37,746 nt of DNA from Gemmatimonadota bacterium (GCA_022562295.1 JADFPO010000028.1:1-37746); one strand, 5' to 3'. Numbered from the stretch's first letter, positions 1 to 8,343 are shown. A program made the numbers and translations. Notes: generated by a model not told the origin, from the sequence alone.

Positions 1-159
1 CAGGGTGAAATGCTGGGTGAACGGGTGGACCCCGGAAATGCTCGTTGCGAACAGGCGCCGCGCCACCATCTCCGCGAGGGGCAGCATCAGGATCAGCGCC
101 AGGGTCGCCATGAGCACGGCGTCCTCGAGTCTGCGGAGTGACCACTGAGTGGACTCCAT
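1..159 (-). CDS. dctQ: TRAP transporter small permease DctQ, N-terminal part (cut by window edge)
   Basis: Reading leftwards from the ATG at 159, the frame stays open to base 1 and gives a short charged start followed by a hydrophobic helix and the stretch LPLAEMVARRLF. This is the usual first helix and following motif of DctQ, the small membrane subunit of TRAP transporters. It lies directly downstream of dctP on the same strand. An in-frame GTG at 228, one base past the dctP stop, would add 23 residues. I prefer 159 because an AGGGTGGGTG ribosome-site-like stretch precedes it and the helix then begins about 15 residues in, as in the family. The C-terminal part, and presumably the large permease DctM, lie outside the window. 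Confidence 0.75.
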   Translation of the reverse strand, partial: MESTQWSLRRLEDAVLMATLALILMLPLAEMVARRLFATSISGVHPFTQHFTL

Positions 160-229
160 CACGGTTGTGTCACCCACCCTGGAGGGTTCCACGACCCCAC
201 CACCGGATTCGGCCGCGACGGTCGACACT

Positions 230-1249
230 TTAGTGCTTGTCTGATGCGGGCGTCGCGCGGAACTCTTCCAGCAGTCCCATCACCCGATCGAACACGTCTT
301 CGGGTACGAGAGAACCGCGGACCTCACTCCAGTACTCACTGGCTGCGCGCCGCCATTCCTCTTCGAGCGTGGAATCGACAGGATGGACGATCAAACCGTG
401 CTTGTCCTGCATGGCCACGACCGCTTCGTCGTTCTCCCGTCGTCCTTGTTCCTGAATCTCCTGGCCCGCGTTCCAGGCTGCGGTTTGCAAACAGTCCCTC
501 GAATCCCGGGACATCCGGTCCCAAACGTTTGTACGGATGACCATGGCCCCCGCGAGCGGCACCCAATTCAACTCGAGCATGTGGTTCGCGGTGGTGAAGA
601 ACTGCGCGGCGAGCGCGTGAATCGGCAGCGTCGGGACGGCGTCGACGATCCCGGTGCGCAAACCGGTGAGCGCATCCGACAGTTCGAGGGGGACAGGCTG
701 ATAGCCGGCGTTGCGCATCAGGTCGATCTGGTCGGCGCTTCCTGCCGCCACGTAGATCCTCAGGCGACGGAAATCGTCGGGTCGCAGGGCCGGCTCGGTG
801 GTGAAGAACCGAACCCAACCCGCATCGCCCCAGAACAGGACGTGGAATCCCCGATCGCGGAGTCTCGCTTCGAGATCCGGCGCGATTCGCGAGCGGACGT
901 AATCAACTTCTTCGAGAGACCGAAACACCATCGGCATCAGTTGGAGGGCGTTGACGGCCGGATCGATCTCGCCGAGCCCAGCCGCTGTCAGGAGAGCGGC
1001 GTTGATCTGACCGATCCGCATCTTCTGCACGTGCGCCGCCTCACTGCCCAGAACCCCGCCGGGATAGACGGTCATCCGGAGACCTCCGTCGGGGCAGGAC
1101 CGCAGGGCGTCACGCATGCCCAACAGGCTCTCATGAAACGACGTGCCGTTCGGCGCCAGGGTGCCGAGTTTGATCCGTTGTCCACCGAGCGGACTAGTCC
1201 CTGCCAGTGTTGCGATCAACAGTACAGTTGATAGTGTCGTGTATCGCAT
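230..1249 (-). CDS. dctP: TRAP transporter substrate-binding protein, DctP family
   Basis: 339 residues, the usual size of a periplasmic DctP solute receptor. Residues 1-22 form a cleavable-looking signal peptide. The mature start (IKLGTLAPNGTSFHESL) is the classic first strand and helix of DctP proteins. The middle holds GWVRFFTTEPALRPDDFRRLRIYV, matching the family's hinge segment, where an arginine normally contacts the substrate carboxylate. The protein would capture an organic acid or similar anion and hand it to the DctQM permease. It lies 24 bp downstream of the tatT lipoprotein gene and just upstream of dctQ, so one transcript is likely. Pairing with TatT suggests a TPR-protein-associated TRAP (TPAT) system. 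The ligand cannot be read from the sequence. Confidence 0.93.
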   Translation of the reverse strand: MRYTTLSTVLLIATLAGTSPLGGQRIKLGTLAPNGTSFHESLLGMRDALRSCPDGGLRMTVYPGGVLGSEAAHVQKMRIGQINAALLTAAGLGEIDPAVNALQLMPMVFRSLEEVDYVRSRIAPDLEARLRDRGFHVLFWGDAGWVRFFTTEPALRPDDFRRLRIYVAAGSADQIDLMRNAGYQPVPLELSDALTGLRTGIVDAVPTLPIHALAAQFFTTANHMLELNWVPLAGAMVIRTNVWDRMSRDSRDCLQTAAWNAGQEIQEQGRRENDEAVVAMQDKHGLIVHPVDSTLEEEWRRAASEYWSEVRGSLVPEDVFDRVMGLLEEFRATPASDKH

Positions 1250-1273
1250 GGTCGGTTTCCTCGCGTAGTCAGT

Positions 1274-2254
1274 TCAGAATGGAAAGCGCAGGCGTCGATC
1301 CGATCCCGCCGGCACCTGGGCTGCGGCGAACAACTCGTCGGTCTGGGTCAGAAGCCAACGGGCGCGGCGCTGCATGATGAGATTGACCAGCCGCCATTCG
1401 GTTCGTTCGTCCGGATCGATGGTCAGCGCCGTTTCCAAGAGCCGGGTGAACTCGGCGCGGTCCTGCGTACGTACCGACAGGTTCTCGGCCAGCGCGATAT
1501 AGGGTTCGGCAGATTTCCCGTCCGTGAGTTCCACCGCGCGGCGGAAATGCTCACGAGCCCGTTCCGCCGGATCGCCCGGCGCACCCTGACGGAGGAATTC
1601 GTAGGTGATCATGGCGCCGTGGATGGCGCCGTACTGATAGTCCTCGTCCAATTCCAGAGCCCGATCCAACAGCTTCTCGACGCTCAATTGATCGGCCAGC
1701 AGGACGGGGTTGTCCTTGGAGATCGTGATGGCCATGCCCCACGCCGCCCCGGTCCAGTAGAGAAACGGAGCGTCGTCTTCTTTCATTTCTGCGAGGACGG
1801 CATCCGGATCAGCCTCGAACCACTCGCGGAAACCGCGGTGACGGGCCTCCAGACCTTGAAAACCGTAGTCACGGCCTCGGAGAAAAAGCCTTCGGGCACG
1901 ATGCCGGAGCTCTCGATAGCGGCGATAATCGTCGACGCCGGCGACATCGGCCTCCAGCAGAACGTAGGCATACGCGTACTGCGTAAAACCGGCCGCCGCA
2001 CCGAGAAGCAGGGTCTTGTGATTCGGGGCCGCGGCGATGAGGCTTTCCATCAATTTGAGGCCGAACGGCATTGCCTGACCAACGAATTCCGGATCGTCGT
2101 CCGTCATGTATCCGGAATTGCCAGCAGCCACCATGTCACCGACGCTGTTGAGCGCCATCCTCTTGACCAGACAACCAGACGAGAGAAACACGGCGCTTGA
2201 CGCGAGGATCAAAACGCGAACCCGGGATCGGAGCGACGGACCTAGTCGAGCCAT
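1274..2254 (-). CDS. tatT: TatT-like TPR lipoprotein of a TRAP transporter
   Basis: 326 residues. A basic start and hydrophobic stretch lead to LSSGC with Cys28, a slightly relaxed lipobox, so a periplasm-facing lipoprotein is likely. The rest is almost all helix: a run from MALNSVGDMVAAG through FGLKLMESLIAAAPNHKTLLLGAAAGFTQYAYAYV, then later repeats such as AREHFRRAVELTDGKSAEPYIALAENL. This is the pattern of the TatT family, typified by Treponema pallidum Tp0956, a trimeric TPR protein that binds the DctP-type receptor Tp0957 (established knowledge). Here too it sits immediately before dctP. It is the first gene of a minus-strand operon with a possible promoter at 2303-2332. The family call is firm; the transported ligand is unknown. 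Confidence 0.88.
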   Translation of the reverse strand: MARLGPSLRSRVRVLILASSAVFLSSGCLVKRMALNSVGDMVAAGNSGYMTDDDPEFVGQAMPFGLKLMESLIAAAPNHKTLLLGAAAGFTQYAYAYVLLEADVAGVDDYRRYRELRHRARRLFLRGRDYGFQGLEARHRGFREWFEADPDAVLAEMKEDDAPFLYWTGAAWGMAITISKDNPVLLADQLSVEKLLDRALELDEDYQYGAIHGAMITYEFLRQGAPGDPAERAREHFRRAVELTDGKSAEPYIALAENLSVRTQDRAEFTRLLETALTIDPDERTEWRLVNLIMQRRARWLLTQTDELFAAAQVPAGSDRRLRFPF

Positions 2255-2302
2255 GAGGTAACCTGCCTGTTCGGTCGGTATGGTTTGTTCGACTCGCGAC
2301 AG

Positions 2303-2332
2303 GTTACAGCCCTATAGTCACGCCACCGTCAA
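2303..2332 (-). promoter_or_regulatory. Candidate sigma70 promoter of the TRAP operon
   Basis: On the minus strand TTGACG (2332-2327) is followed after 18 bases by TGTAAC (2308-2303), about 50 bases before the tatT ATG. The -35 box is good and the -10 box weak. The call rests on spacing and position only. Confidence 0.35.
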
Positions 2333-2381
2333 GAAATGGGCGATTTACCGTGTTTTGGGGGTTGGCGGCACTTGGGCCACC

Positions 2382-2425
2382 TCAACGTAGCAGAGGCTAG
2401 GCAAGCCCAGCTCTTGCTATGTTGA
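2382..2425. other. Long imperfect hairpin in the divergent intergenic region
   Basis: Two 17-base arms (2382-2398 and 2409-2425) pair with one true mismatch and three G-U wobbles around a 10-base loop. It lies between the divergent TRAP operon and the GWxTD-like gene, where a terminator would not be expected. It could be a structured leader, a protein-binding palindrome or a remnant of a mobile repeat. Apart from this and the candidate TRAP promoter, nothing recognisable was seen in 2255-2653. Confidence 0.45.
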
Positions 2426-2653
2426 ACGTTGACGACCGCAGGACCAGAGGAAGCTGCCAGGGTCGCGGCCGCACGAAACGGGATGCGGTCAGCATGAAGG
2501 ATGCAACAATAATGCCAACACGCCAGATAGCGGAGAGCTTGTAGCGTGATGGGTCATGCTGCCGAACTAGTTGCCCGGTTGGGACTTGCGGTGTGTTGGG
2601 GACTCGCGTCGGGCCGGGGCGTTGAGATAACTTTGGATGCGCTCACCGGAGGA

Positions 2654-4465
2654 ATGTACTTGGTGAACCGCCCGATTGCGGTGGCCGCCGCGCTCATGAT
2701 CGTGGTGGCGATACCACCCCTGACCGCCACGCAACACTCCGCGGCTCCCGATTCGCAAGCGGTTCTGCGGGCCGTGCAATCGGCGCAGGTGCGGTTCGAG
2801 CGAACCAGGCGCCGGTACATGCGATGGGGCGATCCGACCTACGGCAGCTGCGAAATCCGAATCGGCCGGTACTGCCTGAGCAACCTCGACTGGGGCGCCG
2901 ACGAAACATGGACCGAGCCGGTGGAAGATCCTGCGGTGGGAGTGTCCCGTCTCTCACTGATTGCCCGGTTGGATTCAGCGGCAGCGGCCCTGCCGGGCGA
3001 CCCCTGGATCGCCGGGCAGCGCGTCCGGTATTTGGTCGAGGCCGACGATCCGAGTGCGGCCCTCACGGCTGCGACCGAATGCCGATCCGTCGATGCTTGG
3101 TGGTGCCTGGCCTTGGCCGGTTTCGCCCACTACGCCGCGAACGACTTCTCGAAGTCTGATTCGGCGTACACGCGGGCGCTCGAGCAGATGGATGAGGCCC
3201 TCCGTTGTGAATGGAGTGACCTCACGGAGCTTCTCTCCGGCGACATCAGGAAGCGGTATCGAAAACTGAGCTGCGCCGAGCGGGATTCCCTTCAGCGCCG
3301 GATCTTCTGGCTGGCAGATCCATTCTACAGCATACCCGGCAACGAACTGCGAGCGGAACACTACTCCCGCCACGTGCACAGCGCATTCTTGAAGGTGGCC
3401 GAGTCACCGGAAGGCGATCGGTGGGGTCGAGACCTCCATCGATTCGTGATGCGGTACGGCTGGACCTTCGGCTGGGAGCGGATTCGCACCACCACACAAG
3501 CTCTCAAACCTCCGGTACGCGGGCATTTCGGTCATGGGGCCAAGTACTTCCTGCCTGTGGCCGAGCTGGTCGACCGCCCATTCGAACTAGACGACACACG
3601 GTGGGACCTCGAGCCAAACCGCCCACGCGCGGGGCATGCGCCCCCCTACGCAGCGGCAGCCTTTGACGAACTGTCACACCAGCTCTTCGGATTTCTCCGG
3701 GGCGACTCGCTGGTCGTCGTCGCCGTCTTCGAGCTCACCGACGACAGCGTTCCGCACGATGCGTCGGTCAGCGCCGCCATGGTGTTACAACGCGGCGAAA
3801 CGGCCCAGCCGCTCATCGTACAGCGAACTGTTATCGGAAAGAGCGGATCGTTGACGATGGTGGCGCCTCTCGCACCCCCCCCCCACCTGCTGAGTCTCGA
3901 GGTGCTCGCCACGAAAGAGAAGCGAGCCGCCAGGGCGAGATACGGCCTGCAGCCTGCGCGACTCATCACGACCCCGATCCGCAGAACGGCCCCGGACGGC
4001 TCAGAACCGCTGATGGAACCAGCCGGAATTTCCCAACGGGCACTTTCGGGGTGGCTGCTCACCACGGTAGACGACTCTCTCCCGGAAACGCTCGAGGCCG
4101 CGATCGAGTCGGCTCGTCCAACCAGCCGGATGCATCCCGGAGAACGCTTCGGATTGTACTGGGAACTGTACGGAACAGGCGCGGCCTCCGAACGAATTTC
4201 GACTTCTATTACGCTGGCCAAGCGGGGAAAGAGCCTGTGGCGGCGGGTGGCTGACGTGTTTGGTCTTGGATCCGACAAACCGCCCCTCAGCTTGCGCTGG
4301 CAGGATCGGACCGCTTCGAACCAGCCGTTTTACCCCAGATCCGTGGCCGTCGACCTACCGGAGAAGCTTCCGCCGGGAACCTATGTGCTGACGCTCGAGG
4401 TCGAGTTCACCGACGGTGCGATGATCCGGATCGAGAAGCGCCTCGATGTGAGCAACCGGCCCTAA
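2654..4465 (+). CDS. Exported protein with a divergent GWxTD-like region
   Basis: 603 residues from the ATG at 2654. The frame is open upstream to a GTG at 2546, but 2654 gives a clean signal peptide (MYLVNRPIAVAAALMIVVAI) and is preceded by GGAGGA, though at very short spacing. Residues about 35-200 are Cys- and Trp-containing with a helical TPR-like section. Residues about 218-270 read FWLADPFYSIPGNELRAEHY and then DRWGRDLHRFVMRYG, matching the layout of GWxTD-domain proteins (FW..RDP....N..R.E...R, then GWxTD-R-x-YI-x-YG), but the signature itself is altered. The C-terminal 300 residues look beta-rich. A run of ten C lies in the coding sequence at 3875-3884. The function is unknown; a secreted or periplasmic location is inferred. 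Confidence 0.7.
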   Translation: MYLVNRPIAVAAALMIVVAIPPLTATQHSAAPDSQAVLRAVQSAQVRFERTRRRYMRWGDPTYGSCEIRIGRYCLSNLDWGADETWTEPVEDPAVGVSRLSLIARLDSAAAALPGDPWIAGQRVRYLVEADDPSAALTAATECRSVDAWWCLALAGFAHYAANDFSKSDSAYTRALEQMDEALRCEWSDLTELLSGDIRKRYRKLSCAERDSLQRRIFWLADPFYSIPGNELRAEHYSRHVHSAFLKVAESPEGDRWGRDLHRFVMRYGWTFGWERIRTTTQALKPPVRGHFGHGAKYFLPVAELVDRPFELDDTRWDLEPNRPRAGHAPPYAAAAFDELSHQLFGFLRGDSLVVVAVFELTDDSVPHDASVSAAMVLQRGETAQPLIVQRTVIGKSGSLTMVAPLAPPPHLLSLEVLATKEKRAARARYGLQPARLITTPIRRTAPDGSEPLMEPAGISQRALSGWLLTTVDDSLPETLEAAIESARPTSRMHPGERFGLYWELYGTGAASERISTSITLAKRGKSLWRRVADVFGLGSDKPPLSLRWQDRTASNQPFYPRSVAVDLPEKLPPGTYVLTLEVEFTDGAMIRIEKRLDVSNRP

Positions 4466-4527
4466 GTACTCCGTTTCATATGTTCGGTGACGTTTTTTGA
4501 CAGGATAGACGGGATATGGTCATGTGA

Positions 4528-4671
4528 ATGAATGGGTATCTGGTAGATCCCAACCTGGTGAAAGTATCGACCCATGAGATTCAGCTAGTCAATTACTTGG
4601 TGGCAACCGGAAAGCCTGTAGGACTACTCTCGAACTTCGGTGAAACAAAGGTCGAGTGGACTAAGGGCCGG
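4528..4671 (+). pseudogene. C-terminal remnant of a GxxExxY-family gene
   Basis: The 48 codons from 4528 encode HEIQLVNYLVATGKPVGLL followed by SNFGETKVEW. This is the highly conserved C-terminal section of GxxExxY proteins (family form HEaQLLNYLkATG..vGLLiNFG). Full members are about 125 residues. The N-terminal two thirds, including the name-giving motif and the usual IVELKAV segment, are missing, and an in-frame TGA lies just before the ATG. The family's own stop is also missing: the frame runs on into sequence antisense to the hydrolase gene. I read it as a decayed fragment, not a functional gene. GxxExxY genes are often multicopy and patchily distributed. Confidence 0.8.
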
Positions 4672-4678
4672 TCCCCGT

Positions 4679-5848
4679 TCACTCAGCGCCATCCGCTCCA
4701 ACCGGCGCTCCGTCACACAAGGCCGCCGCCAGAAATCGCGCCACCTCCTGCTCCGCCCAAAACCGCGGACGCCAGGGCCAACTCCGCGCGACGAAGCCGA
4801 CGTGGCCACCCACCGTGGTGAACGCGGTGGTCACGAAAGGATTGTTCTTCGCGGCCTCCACCGGAATGCACCGGCTCGGCAGAAACGGATCGTCCATCGA
4901 GTGGAGCAGGAGGGTCGGAATTCGAATTCCCGAGATGGCTCGTGTTGAACTCGAGCGCCGATAGTAATCTTCCGCTCCATCGAAACCGTGGAGTGGCGCT
5001 GTGACGGCGTCGTCAAACTCGCGAAAGGTGGTCGCGGCCAATGCTCGCCGAACGTCAATGTGGGCCGGCATGATGCGCCTCTTCGCACGCACCTTGCGTT
5101 GGAGCTTTCGGAGCAAGTATGCCGCATAGAGCCTTCCTCCCGGACGTTCTAGGTGGTCCGCCCCTGCCGACAGATCGTAGGGCACGGAGATGACCGCCGC
5201 CGCGGAGAGACCGAAGGATGCAGCGCTGTCGGAACTTCCCAACAGCTGTAGCAACGCGTTGCCGCCCAGTGAAAAACCGATGGCTCCCCTGGCCCGGTCG
5301 GGAAACCGATCGGACAGCAAATGCAGAATGAACTGGATGTCGGCCGTGTCACCGGAATGGTACATTCGCGCGAGCCGATTCAGTTCGCCACTACACGAGC
5401 GAAAATTCAAACCGATCGGCGCCATCCCGTGCGCACGCAGCGCTCGATACGTTTCGAGCGCGTATTTCGACCGTGCGTTGCCTTCGAGTCCGTGCACCAG
5501 CAACACAACCGGCACCCCACCAAAGCGCCCGGGTCGCACTGGGTCGAATGCGAAATCGAGATCGACAAAATCCCCATCGGGGAGTTCCACCCGTTCCCGG
5601 TACAAGCGCGGCCCGTTGCCTGAGCGCAAAAAACGAGCACCCAGGGTTTGGAAGTGCGGGCCCGGGAGCCATCGCGCTGGGCAAAATTCCCGCGGAGTGA
5701 ATGATTGGGTGGTCACCGGTCTGAATCTGTTCGCAGTGAGCTGCGGACGGTAGAGGACGACAGCCGGCCCCGTGGCACGCGCGAGAAGACGGGAAGACTC
5801 CAGGCCTTTCGAAACCAGATCCGCAACAGTAGCATTGACGACCTCCAT
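4679..5848 (-). CDS. Alpha/beta hydrolase, YheT (EMB8/ABHD1-3) family
   Basis: 389 residues. Family hallmarks in order: FCPARWLPGPHFQTL at the mature start (family form f.p..wl.g.H.QT), VLLVHGLEGNARSKY as the oxyanion region, GFSLGGNALL with nucleophile Ser193, SMDDPFLP for the acid, and GGHVGFV with His349. The set completes a Ser-Asp-His triad of a cytoplasmic esterase/lipase-like hydrolase whose substrate is not established. The first 45 residues are unlike the family and their third codon positions are less GC-rich. The annotated start also lies only 20 bases from the start of the divergent lipoprotein gene. A GTG at 5716, giving 345 residues and room for promoters, may be the true start. 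Confidence 0.85.
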   Translation of the reverse strand: MEVVNATVADLVSKGLESSRLLARATGPAVVLYRPQLTANRFRPVTTQSFTPREFCPARWLPGPHFQTLGARFLRSGNGPRLYRERVELPDGDFVDLDFAFDPVRPGRFGGVPVVLLVHGLEGNARSKYALETYRALRAHGMAPIGLNFRSCSGELNRLARMYHSGDTADIQFILHLLSDRFPDRARGAIGFSLGGNALLQLLGSSDSAASFGLSAAAVISVPYDLSAGADHLERPGGRLYAAYLLRKLQRKVRAKRRIMPAHIDVRRALAATTFREFDDAVTAPLHGFDGAEDYYRRSSSTRAISGIRIPTLLLHSMDDPFLPSRCIPVEAAKNNPFVTTAFTTVGGHVGFVARSWPWRPRFWAEQEVARFLAAALCDGAPVGADGAE

Positions 5849-5868
5849 CAACAGAATCTGGTCACCAC

Positions 5869-6822
5869 ATGCGAACGGTCATCGTCGTCGGATGTTGTTT
5901 CGGGTTGCTGGGCTGCGGGGGATCCGCATCAGAGACCGGCTTGCGGAATCTGCCGCTCGATGCTCAGGCCATCTCGCTGTTCGGCGACACCCTGTACCCA
6001 CCCACCCAACCGGCTGAGGTTCGGCAAGGTAACAGGCAGCGCCTCGATGAGGCACGCGAGAGCTACGAGGCCGATCGTTCGAGCGCGGACGCATTGATCT
6101 GGCTGGGCCGGCGTACCGCATATCTGGGTCGCTACAGAGAAGCCATAGGTGTTTTCAGCCAGGGAATCGCGGACCACCCCGGCGACGCACGCATGTACCG
6201 ACACCGGGGACACCGTTACGTGACGGTTCGCCGATTCGACATGGCAATACGAGACCTAGAGCAAGCGGCCGAACTCGTGCGGGGGCAGGTCGATCAGGTC
6301 GAGCCCGATGGCCTGCCGAACGCCAGGAACATTCCGACGAGCACCCTACAATTCAACATCTGGTACCATCTGGGCCTCGCGTACTACTTGACCGACGATA
6401 TGGAAAACGCTCTCCGGGCGTACCGCGAATGCTGGGGGGTATCCAAGAACCCGGACTCCGTCGTCGCCGCGTCTTATTGGCTCTACATGATCCTCCGTCG
6501 CTTGGGGCGCGATGACGATGCCGCGACCGTATTGGACGGGATCACCCCTGCGATGGACATCATCGAGAACGAGTCCTACCGGCGCTTGCTGTTGCTCAAC
6601 AAGCAAGAACTCGCCGAGGAAGGCCTGCTCGATACGCGGGCAGAGGATGACGTGCCGTTAGCCAACGCCACCGTCGGATACGGAATCGGTCAGTGGCATG
6701 CGATGAACGGGCGACCGGCGGATGCGGAACGGGTGTGGCGGACCGTGTTGAGTGGGAGTCAGTGGGCCGCGTTCGGCTTCATCGCCGCCGAGGCCGAAAT
6801 CGCTCGGATGGAATCCCGTTAG
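5869..6822 (+). CDS. TPR-repeat lipoprotein
   Basis: 317 residues. The start is a short lipoprotein signal ending LLGC (Cys16), followed by GGSAS, so lipidation and a periplasmic location are likely. Residues about 55-260 hold TPR-like helical pairs, for example ADALIWLGRRTAYLGRYREAIGVFSQGIADHPGDARMY, then RHRGHRYVTVRRFDMAIRDLEQAAEL, and later WYHLGLAYYLTDDMENALRAYREC. No enzymatic motif is seen; a scaffold or assembly role would be typical of such proteins. Its stop codon overlaps that of the convergent EVE gene by four bases (6819-6822), so the two transcripts must overlap antisense. Confidence 0.85.
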   Translation: MRTVIVVGCCFGLLGCGGSASETGLRNLPLDAQAISLFGDTLYPPTQPAEVRQGNRQRLDEARESYEADRSSADALIWLGRRTAYLGRYREAIGVFSQGIADHPGDARMYRHRGHRYVTVRRFDMAIRDLEQAAELVRGQVDQVEPDGLPNARNIPTSTLQFNIWYHLGLAYYLTDDMENALRAYRECWGVSKNPDSVVAASYWLYMILRRLGRDDDAATVLDGITPAMDIIENESYRRLLLLNKQELAEEGLLDTRAEDDVPLANATVGYGIGQWHAMNGRPADAERVWRTVLSGSQWAAFGFIAAEAEIARMESR

Positions 6823-7283
6823 CGGGCCCGTTGCCTTCCCATCTTCGTGATCACCTCGAATTCCTTCTTCGTCACCGGTTGCACCGAGAGTCGGCCCCGC
6901 TTCACCAAAACCATGTCCTTCAACATCGCGGTATGCTTTGTCTCTTCGAGCGACACCAGGTTGGCAAAGGTCTCGACGTATTCCACATCGACCATGGACC
7001 ATCGAGGGTGGTCCTTCGGTGATTTCTCATCGTGGTACTTGCTGCGCCTGTTCCATGCGTAGTGGTCGGGATACGCCTCCTTCTTGACCCGGCAAACGCC
7101 CACGACGGCTGGAGGGTTGGCGTTACTGTGATAGAATAACGCCAGGTCGCCGCGTACCATTTTCCGCATGTTGTTCCGCGCCGAGTAGTTGCGCACCCCC
7201 TCCCAGCATGTGCTTCCGTCTCGCTCCAAGTCGTCGATGGAGTACGTCGTAGGTTCCGATTTGAGTAACCAGTAGTTGGCCAT
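6819..7283 (-). CDS. EVE-domain protein
   Basis: 154 residues from the ATG at 7283. The frame extends upstream to 7487, but that part is antisense to the dehydratase gene and unlike the family. The start MANYWLLKSEP, then WEGVRNYSARNNMRKMVRGDLALFYHSN and the later VKRGRLSVQPVTKKEFEVI, cover the whole EVE fold (PUA-like, as in human THYN1). EVE domains are known or proposed readers of modified bases in DNA or RNA. This one is the stand-alone single-domain type with no fused nuclease. No Shine-Dalgarno sequence precedes the ATG: the upstream bases are an array of heptamers (7295-7318). Confidence 0.93.
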   Translation of the reverse strand: MANYWLLKSEPTTYSIDDLERDGSTCWEGVRNYSARNNMRKMVRGDLALFYHSNANPPAVVGVCRVKKEAYPDHYAWNRRSKYHDEKSPKDHPRWSMVDVEYVETFANLVSLEETKHTAMLKDMVLVKRGRLSVQPVTKKEFEVITKMGRQRAR

Positions 7284-7294
7284 GGGGTTTTGTG

Positions 7295-7318
7295 GGTTGT
7301 GAGTTGTGAGTTGTGAGT
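7295..7318. repeat. Heptamer array (GTTGTGA unit) just upstream of the EVE start
   Basis: On the plus strand the units GGTTGTG, AGTTGTG, AGTTGTG and a partial AGTC follow one another with a 7-bp period. The array ends 11 bases upstream of the EVE start codon and replaces its expected ribosome site. It belongs with the other short-period arrays in this window (11707-11810, 27183-27226, 37104-37330, 37607-37668). Confidence 0.75.
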
Positions 7319-7364
7319 CAAGATTTGTGATGGACCCCGCACAGTCAAGACACCCGAAGGCTAC

Positions 7365-8330
7365 ATGACCATTCCTTTGACGCTCCAGGATTTCCTCGAG
7401 GCGCGCGAGAGAATCAGAGACCACATCCACTGTACCCCCATGCAGCGATCCACGCTGCTCGGCAAGGAAATCGGCGCACGCCTGCACCTCAAGTGTGAAA
7501 ACCTTCAGAAAACCGGCTCATTCAAGGCGCGTGGCGCGCTCAACAAGTTGATGCAACTCGAGAAACGCGGCCGCGAGCGGGGCGTCGTCACCATCTCCGC
7601 GGGGAACCACGCGCAGGCGCTCGCTTGGGCCGCCAGCGTCACCCACACGCCATGCACCGTGGTCATGCCGGCGAACGCCTCGCAGATCAAGGCCGACGCC
7701 AGCTCCGGCTACGGTGCCGATGTGGTGTTGCACGGGACGGTGCACGAGGCGTTCGCCAAGGCCCACGAGTTGGAACGCGAGCTGGACCTCACGTACATCC
7801 ATGCCTTCGATGACCCCCAGATCATCGCCGGGGCCGGGAGCTCCGGCCTGGAGATCCTCGAACAGGTGGGCGATGCAACCGTGGTAGTCGTTCCGATTGG
7901 GGGCGGCGGCCAGATTGCCGGCGTCGCCGGCGCAATCAAACTGACCAATGCCGCCGTCCGCATCTACGGAGTGGAACCGACAGGGGCATCGACGATGCAC
8001 CAAAGTCTCGCGGCGGGTCACGCCGTTCAGGTCGATTCCGTCCAGACCATTGCCGACGGCCTCGCCCCGCCAATGGCCGGAGAACTCAATTACCAATTCG
8101 TGAAGGAATTCGTGGAAGAAGTCGTGCTGGTGTCGGACGATGAGATGATCGATGCCATGCGCCTGATCTTCTCCCGGGCCAAACTCGTGGCCGAGCCGTC
8201 CGGCGCGGCCACCGTCGCCGCCCTGCTGGCTCACAAGATTCCCCTCCGTTCCGGCGACCGCGTCGTGGCGATCGTCAGCGGAGGGAACGTGAGCGCCGAA
8301 CAGTTTGGACGTTTGATAGCCGGTGGGTGA
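7365..8330 (+). CDS. PLP-dependent threonine/serine dehydratase
   Basis: 321 residues, a fold-type II PLP enzyme. The PLP-binding lysine is Lys54 in KTGSFKARGA. ISAGNHAQALAWAA, the phosphate-gripping GGGG at 179-182 in VPIGGGGQIAG, and SGGNVS near the end are all present. The length equals the catalytic core only: there is no C-terminal ACT regulatory domain, so it resembles the short catabolic (TdcB-like) enzymes or serine racemases, not full-length biosynthetic IlvA. The reaction is L-threonine to 2-oxobutanoate plus ammonia, or L-serine to pyruvate. It stands alone between the divergent EVE gene and the separately promoted marR gene. Substrate preference cannot be read from the sequence. 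Confidence 0.93.
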   Translation: MTIPLTLQDFLEARERIRDHIHCTPMQRSTLLGKEIGARLHLKCENLQKTGSFKARGALNKLMQLEKRGRERGVVTISAGNHAQALAWAASVTHTPCTVVMPANASQIKADASSGYGADVVLHGTVHEAFAKAHELERELDLTYIHAFDDPQIIAGAGSSGLEILEQVGDATVVVVPIGGGGQIAGVAGAIKLTNAAVRIYGVEPTGASTMHQSLAAGHAVQVDSVQTIADGLAPPMAGELNYQFVKEFVEEVVLVSDDEMIDAMRLIFSRAKLVAEPSGAATVAALLAHKIPLRSGDRVVAIVSGGNVSAEQFGRLIAGG

Positions 8331-8343
8331 GGATCGCCGACCC

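Noticed and set aside
4672-4821. Continuation of the GxxExxY-remnant frame to a 97-residue ORF
   Set aside because: This part is antisense to the YheT-type hydrolase gene, Pro/Arg-rich, and unlike the family; only the first 48 codons show homology.
7284-7487. Upstream extension of the EVE reading frame
   Set aside because: It is antisense to the dehydratase gene and crosses the heptamer array; the family start MANYWLLKSEP fits 7283.
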